A stretch of DNA of 26,694 nucleotides from UBA2253 sp964646985. Its GTDB lineage: Bacteria > Bacillota_I > Bacilli_A > ML615J-28 > CAG-698. The translations under genes and the position numbers were made by a program. Of this stretch, positions 23,135 through 26,694 are shown piece by piece; positions within the stretch are counted from its first letter, which is position 1; every line of letters begins with the position of its first letter. The notes under the pieces were generated by a model. That model was given only the letters and a program-made list of their open reading frames with translations, did not search any database and was not told where the DNA came from. The stretch is taken from the NCBI GenBank assembly GCA_964646985.1, contig CAZYFI010000015.1:1-26694 (forward strand). Reading direction: 5' to 3'.

Positions 23135-25603
23135 TTATTTAAAAGGATACCCCAGAACATTTTCTACAAAAATTTTTGCCAGTTTTGGATCAAATTGTGT
23201 TCCTGAATATTTCACAATCTCTGAAACAGCAGTTTCCACACTAAGTTTTTTGCGATAGACACGATCAGATGTCATCGCTTCAAACGCATCAGCAATGCCT
23301 ATTATCCGCGAAAACAATGGTATGTCTTCGCCTTTTAAGTTCCTTGGATAGCCTTTCCCATCCCAATGTTCATGATGAGTAAGGGCATATTCAGCCAAAT
23401 TAGAATATTCATCAGCTGCCCGTAAAATATGATACCCGTTCTCTGTATGTAACTTAACAATTTCAAATTCTTCTACAGTTAATCTTCCAGGTTTGTGCAA
23501 AATTTCATCAGGAATAGAGATTTTTCCAATATCATGGAACAAACCGGCCATTTCTAATTCTTTTAAGTCATCTGATCTTATATTTAAAGCTTCACCTATT
23601 TGCTTACACAACTGGCTTACACGATTTGAGTGCGTTTTTTCTTCTTCAAATTTATCTGTAAGAGTTTTTAAAATTGCTTTGATGGCACTGTTTCTAACAC
23701 TTTTCCCTTCAGTTACTTTATTTCGATACATTTGATTTTCAGCATTTTTCATGACTTCTTCAAAATTATGACTTTCATCATTCTTTATATCAAATCCAAT
23801 TGCAACTGACAAAGAAATGTTTTCTACACTTCTACTGTGCAAACTATTTAACACTTTATCTTTGAATGATTGTAAATACTCAAAAGAACAATTGACAAAC
23901 AATATCGCAAATTCGTCTCCCCCAATTCGAAAAACAATTTCATTACTCTTTACAAGCGCTTTTAGAACATTGACAACTTCTAGAAGTGCCTTATCACCAG
24001 TAATATGACCATAAGCATCATTAAATATTTTTAACCCATTCAAATCAATCATCATCATCCCAATTGGATAATTTTGTGGTTGATCTAATTTTGCCATCAT
24101 CTCAACAAAATGGCGTCGATTATATAATCCGCTTAAGAAATCATGAGTACTTAGATATTCTATCTCTTTTTGACGATAGGTATATTCTGTCACATCACGA
24201 GTAATTCCAACTGCTCCAATAATATCCTTGTTCTCATCGTACATCGGCGATATGGATGCCTCAAAATACTTTACTTCATTGTCCACAACAATGGACCAAT
24301 CGTAAACATTATGGATGCCTTCAAGAGCTTTTCGATATGCTAACTCACGAGATTTTCCGTTCGCTCCAAATACATCCATTACTGTTTTTCCCAAAAAGTC
24401 ACTTGATTTCATTTTTAAAGTTGCTAATCCCCGACCAAACACTGACACAAAACGCAAATTTAAATCAATTTCAAAAATAATATCCGCAGCTGATTGCATG
24501 AGGAGAAATACTCTTTGATTTTCTAGAGTCAATTTGTGTAACACTTTTTGTCTTTCAGAAAAATAAAAATCATTGGTTTCTAACAAATTGTTTACAGCTT
24601 GACGAATGGATAGATAGTCATCCTTCATTGGTTCAGGTAAACGATAGGAGAGCGAAGTAGAAATATCAATTGATTGAATATCTTTGATTAAATGATTCAA
24701 AGGTTTATTAACACGATTATAGTATACCAAAAACACAAAAACACCAACAAGAGAAATCATAACCGAAAGACCTACAAATACCCATTTCAATGTGTCAAGC
24801 CCTTTTGAATATTCTTCTAAAGGCAAGAAAACCCCAAGCCGATAATTTTCGTCAGCAATCAGTTTTGTAGATAAGACTCCAATAATTCCTTGGATTGTAA
24901 AATCAAAGAAAAATTCGTTATTACTGTTTAAATTGGCAAGATTCGGTTCATAAACACTAATATTTTTTAGTTCTATGGTCGATGTGTCAATACTGGGATA
25001 AGCTAACAAACTATTATTAATGTCAAATAAAAAGGCAAAACCAGTATTTCCTATCTTCTTATCACCGACAAAAGCGGTAATTGTCCTAATGTCTACATCA
25101 GAAGCAATGACACCAAGAAGAGTATCTTCAAGGTAAACTGCTTTTGCAAGAGTTACAATAACACGGTCATTTGTAGCATTAATAAAAGCAGGGGTGAAAA
25201 TAATATCATCACTTTGAATGGCCAATTGGTACCAAAGTCTTGTAGTTAAATCAAATCCTGGCCCAGGAACAAAGCCAGTAGAATTAATCATTGTTTTATC
25301 AGGCTTACCAAAATATACAGACTCAATGGGCTGATAGTTTTCATCAACCTTAATAAATAAGTCCAACAGTTTTGCATCATCTACAGAAGATTGAATGAAA
25401 TAAGCTAACGTAGTTAGCCTTGATTCAATCTCATGAAAATTATGCTCTACTTGTAGCGAAGTTTCCTCAAGCTCAAGTTGTAATTTATCATTTTGTATTA
25501 TACGAATTTCACTTGACGCAGAAAAAAAGAAAAATGAAAGAGTTAAAAAAGAAAATAAGAAAAAGATAATTCCAAGAATAAATGGATTTCTAAATAATTT
25601 CAT
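23135..25603 (-). CDS. Membrane c-di-GMP enzyme: CACHE sensor, PAS, GGDEF, HD-GYP
   Basis: An 822-residue signalling protein that could both make and break c-di-GMP. Order: membrane helix (8-28), extracellular dCACHE-type sensor (about 30-270), second helix (272-294), HAMP-like linker, PAS domain (about 360-475), GGDEF domain (about 480-635) with intact GGDEF at 561-565, and HD-GYP domain (about 655-800) with HDIGK (690-694), HHEHWDGKGYP (743-753) and DAFEAMTSDR. The inhibitory site RxxD five residues before GGDEF reads KSNE, so product inhibition is probably lost. Both output domains look catalytically competent. The frame extends to a codon at 25663, but ATG at 25603 follows GGGAGG and starts the protein at the signal-anchor MKLFRNPF. 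Fusion of both activities implies switching by the CACHE or PAS ligand. The ligand is unknown. Confidence 0.92.
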   Translation of the reverse strand: MKLFRNPFILGIIFFLFSFLTLSFFFFSASSEIRIIQNDKLQLELEETSLQVEHNFHEIESRLTTLAYFIQSSVDDAKLLDLFIKVDENYQPIESVYFGKPDKTMINSTGFVPGPGFDLTTRLWYQLAIQSDDIIFTPAFINATNDRVIVTLAKAVYLEDTLLGVIASDVDIRTITAFVGDKKIGNTGFAFLFDINNSLLAYPSIDTSTIELKNISVYEPNLANLNSNNEFFFDFTIQGIIGVLSTKLIADENYRLGVFLPLEEYSKGLDTLKWVFVGLSVMISLVGVFVFLVYYNRVNKPLNHLIKDIQSIDISTSLSYRLPEPMKDDYLSIRQAVNNLLETNDFYFSERQKVLHKLTLENQRVFLLMQSAADIIFEIDLNLRFVSVFGRGLATLKMKSSDFLGKTVMDVFGANGKSRELAYRKALEGIHNVYDWSIVVDNEVKYFEASISPMYDENKDIIGAVGITRDVTEYTYRQKEIEYLSTHDFLSGLYNRRHFVEMMAKLDQPQNYPIGMMMIDLNGLKIFNDAYGHITGDKALLEVVNVLKALVKSNEIVFRIGGDEFAILFVNCSFEYLQSFKDKVLNSLHSRSVENISLSVAIGFDIKNDESHNFEEVMKNAENQMYRNKVTEGKSVRNSAIKAILKTLTDKFEEEKTHSNRVSQLCKQIGEALNIRSDDLKELEMAGLFHDIGKISIPDEILHKPGRLTVEEFEIVKLHTENGYHILRAADEYSNLAEYALTHHEHWDGKGYPRNLKGEDIPLFSRIIGIADAFEAMTSDRVYRKKLSVETAVSEIVKYSGTQFDPKLAKIFVENVLGYPFK

Positions 25604-25634
25604 TATATCCTCCCTTTCACAATCTACTAAAATG

Positions 25635-25663
25635 ATTATAACATTTTTTGTGAGAAAAAACAA
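25635..25663 (-). promoter_or_regulatory. Promoter of the c-di-GMP enzyme gene
   Basis: Minus strand TTGTTT (25663-25658), 17-base spacer, TGT-TATAAT (TATAAT 25640-25635, extended -10), 32 bases before the ATG at 25603. Hexamers are the same as those of the glmS promoter. Confidence 0.7.
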
Positions 25664-25745
25664 AAATTTGATTTATTCAATAAAGCCATTCTATCAAAAA
25701 AAAATTAAATGAATGATTTTATTTTGAAAAAATAAAGACATAAAA

Positions 25746-25767
25746 GGAGGACAAACATATGGCTTAA
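25746..25767 (+). other. Orphan plus-strand ribosome binding site with a two-codon frame (possible gene remnant)
   Basis: In the 248-base gap 25604-25851, the plus strand has AAAGGAGG, eight bases, then ATG GCT TAA. A perfect site before a two-codon frame makes little sense as a functional gene. In the same register, codons 7-8 read AAA TGA where cold-shock genes have AAA TGG (K-W), and TTTTTCACTAC further on recalls their FVHY codons. It may be a decayed csp gene, or chance. The rest of this gap is A/T-rich and holds only the promoter at 25635-25663; I see no terminator for the gene ending at 25852. Confidence 0.25.
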
Positions 25768-25851
25768 ATAAACATGAAATGAATTTTTATTTTTCACTAC
25801 GATGTTTCTTATAAAAAATATTAAGATGAAATACCTAAAGTTATAAACTAT

Positions 25852-26544
25852 TTAAATAAATTCAGTAAAATTTTTTCCCAATTTTGCAAGACGTAAAAAG
25901 ACAAGTAGTGAAAAAATAATCCAAGGAATCAGTGACAAGAGTGAAAAGATCAAACCAACAATTCCAAAACTTGACGGAATAATCATGAGAATTCCAGAGA
26001 TGAAACCAGAAATGAAAGTCGCCTTTGAATAAAAAGAACTTTTCATCACGACTAAACTAAACAAAATAAGTGAAATCGCACTCAAAATATAATAAATATT
26101 AAATGCTGTTCCCTTCCACAAATCAAGATATCCTTCAGCAGTAATCAAATAGGATGCTTGTACACTTACATCACTCGTCCTAAAATATCTTTGAGACAAA
26201 TAAAGCATTTCAATGCTTCTATTACTCGCATAATATAAAATAGCTCCAATGATTCCAGTAATTAGAGCAATGTTAAGGAGTGAATTATTTTGATTTTTTA
26301 ATGTTATGTATAGAACAATATAAAAGAAAACAAGAAAAGTATTGTTAACAATATATAGGATATCCATGTGTAGCAACCCCATCAAAGGCTGTTCTTGAAA
26401 TAGTTCAAGCCATTGAAGAGCTGTGTTAGGCATGGGAACAATCATAAATATGACAATTTGAATGGGAATAATGAAAATCATTGCTAAAATCATCCATTTT
26501 GAAACTTGAATTAATGTCATATTTGATTTAATTTGAAGATCCAT
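25852..26544 (-). CDS. Multi-pass membrane protein, DUF4386-like
   Basis: A 230-residue protein with about six membrane helices: near 16-40, 55-82, 88-108, 140-165, 175-195 and 200-222. The stretch WLELFQEQPLMGLLHMD followed by YIVNNTFLVFFYIVLYITL, the ASNRSIEML segment after helix 3, and the C-terminal GLIFSLLSLIPWIIFSLL are those I associate with the DUF4386 family, of unknown function. No catalytic motif is seen. The frame opens at 26610, but ATG at 26544 follows AGGAGT by five bases and removes an N-terminal extension that looks non-coding. Neighbours give no clue to its role. Confidence 0.7.
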   Translation of the reverse strand: MDLQIKSNMTLIQVSKWMILAMIFIIPIQIVIFMIVPMPNTALQWLELFQEQPLMGLLHMDILYIVNNTFLVFFYIVLYITLKNQNNSLLNIALITGIIGAILYYASNRSIEMLYLSQRYFRTSDVSVQASYLITAEGYLDLWKGTAFNIYYILSAISLILFSLVVMKSSFYSKATFISGFISGILMIIPSSFGIVGLIFSLLSLIPWIIFSLLVFLRLAKLGKNFTEFI

Positions 26545-26634
26545 AATTAACTCCTTTGAATAAAATGCATTCGTTTTAAAAAATAATTCTTTGATTATCA
26601 ATGTTGGCATGCTACTTGATTGCGATTAATATTT

Positions 26635-26663
26635 ATTCTACCATTTTATTGATTCAAACACAA
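26635..26663 (-). promoter_or_regulatory. Promoter of the DUF4386-like gene
   Basis: Minus strand TTGTGT (26663-26658), 17-base spacer, TGG-TAGAAT (TAGAAT 26640-26635, extended -10). It leaves an untranslated leader of about 84 bases before the ATG at 26544, in which I see no riboswitch or terminator fold. Bases 26664-26694 hold nothing recognisable. Confidence 0.6.
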
Positions 26664-26694
26664 GATTCAATGTTGAAAAATCATTTTATCAAAT

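Noticed and set aside
1..26694. Mycoplasma-type code with TGA as Trp
   Set aside because: TGA ends glmS, glmE and pntA2 at overlapping ATG junctions and Trp is encoded by TGG in conserved positions.
1..26694. CRISPR array, insertion sequence, prophage, toxin-antitoxin or defence island
   Set aside because: No regularly spaced repeats, transposase, integrase, phage or toxin-like short gene pairs were found on either strand; the region looks like ordinary chromosome.

Overview
The window is an AT-rich stretch of bacterial chromosome on which every supportable gene (21 CDS) lies on the minus strand. Gene content (CsoR, DegV, FabT-like MarR, CitCDEF, glutamate mutase, murein precursor gene murI), strong GGAGG-type ribosome binding sites, TATAAT/TTGNNN promoters with frequent TGn extensions, and many TTG/GTG-looking upstream starts point to an anaerobic low-GC Gram-positive (Bacillota or an early-branching, wall-related Mollicutes lineage). 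TGA is used as a stop (for example in overlapping ATGA junctions), so the mycoplasma genetic code is unlikely. I cannot name the species.

Layout in transcription order (right to left). 26544-25852: a six-TM DUF4386-like membrane protein. 25603-23135: a membrane c-di-GMP enzyme with CACHE-type sensor, PAS, GGDEF and HD-GYP domains. 23004-21223: a CASTOR/POLLUX-type ion channel with a TTG start. 21090-18232: a three-gene proton-translocating NAD(P) transhydrogenase operon (pntA1, pntA2, pntB), closed by a strong terminator. 18112-9189: a long, tightly packed operon for glutamate fermentation by the methylaspartate route (glmS, glmL, glmE, mal, citD, citE, citF, citC), ending in the glutamate racemase gene murI and a terminator hairpin. 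9151-8294: an SplB-type radical SAM protein ending in QLSLF, a beta-clamp-binding motif. 8206-4595: a copper operon csoR-cysK-copA with a textbook CsoR operator in the promoter spacer. 4502-2378: degV, a FabT-like MarR regulator, a small GNAT protein and a short serine acetyltransferase, downstream of a promoter whose start site is covered by a 31-bp near-palindrome. 2318-1131: a serine-palmitoyltransferase-like PLP enzyme with its own promoter. 1052-1: an amidohydrolase of the YtcJ type, cut by the window edge.

How it works together. L-glutamate is rearranged to 3-methylaspartate (GlmS/GlmE with coenzyme B12, reactivated by GlmL), deaminated to mesaconate (Mal), hydrated to citramalate by an enzyme not encoded here, and split to acetate and pyruvate by the CitDEF lyase, activated by CitC. 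The neighbouring transhydrogenase exchanges hydride between NADH and NADP+. The cysteine genes are split: cysE sits with the degV/MarR operon and cysK is inside the copper operon, which suggests that copper stress raises cysteine synthesis.

No rRNA, tRNA, CRISPR, insertion sequence, prophage gene or long repeat was seen. No gap between genes exceeds 300 bases; the largest is 25604-25851.
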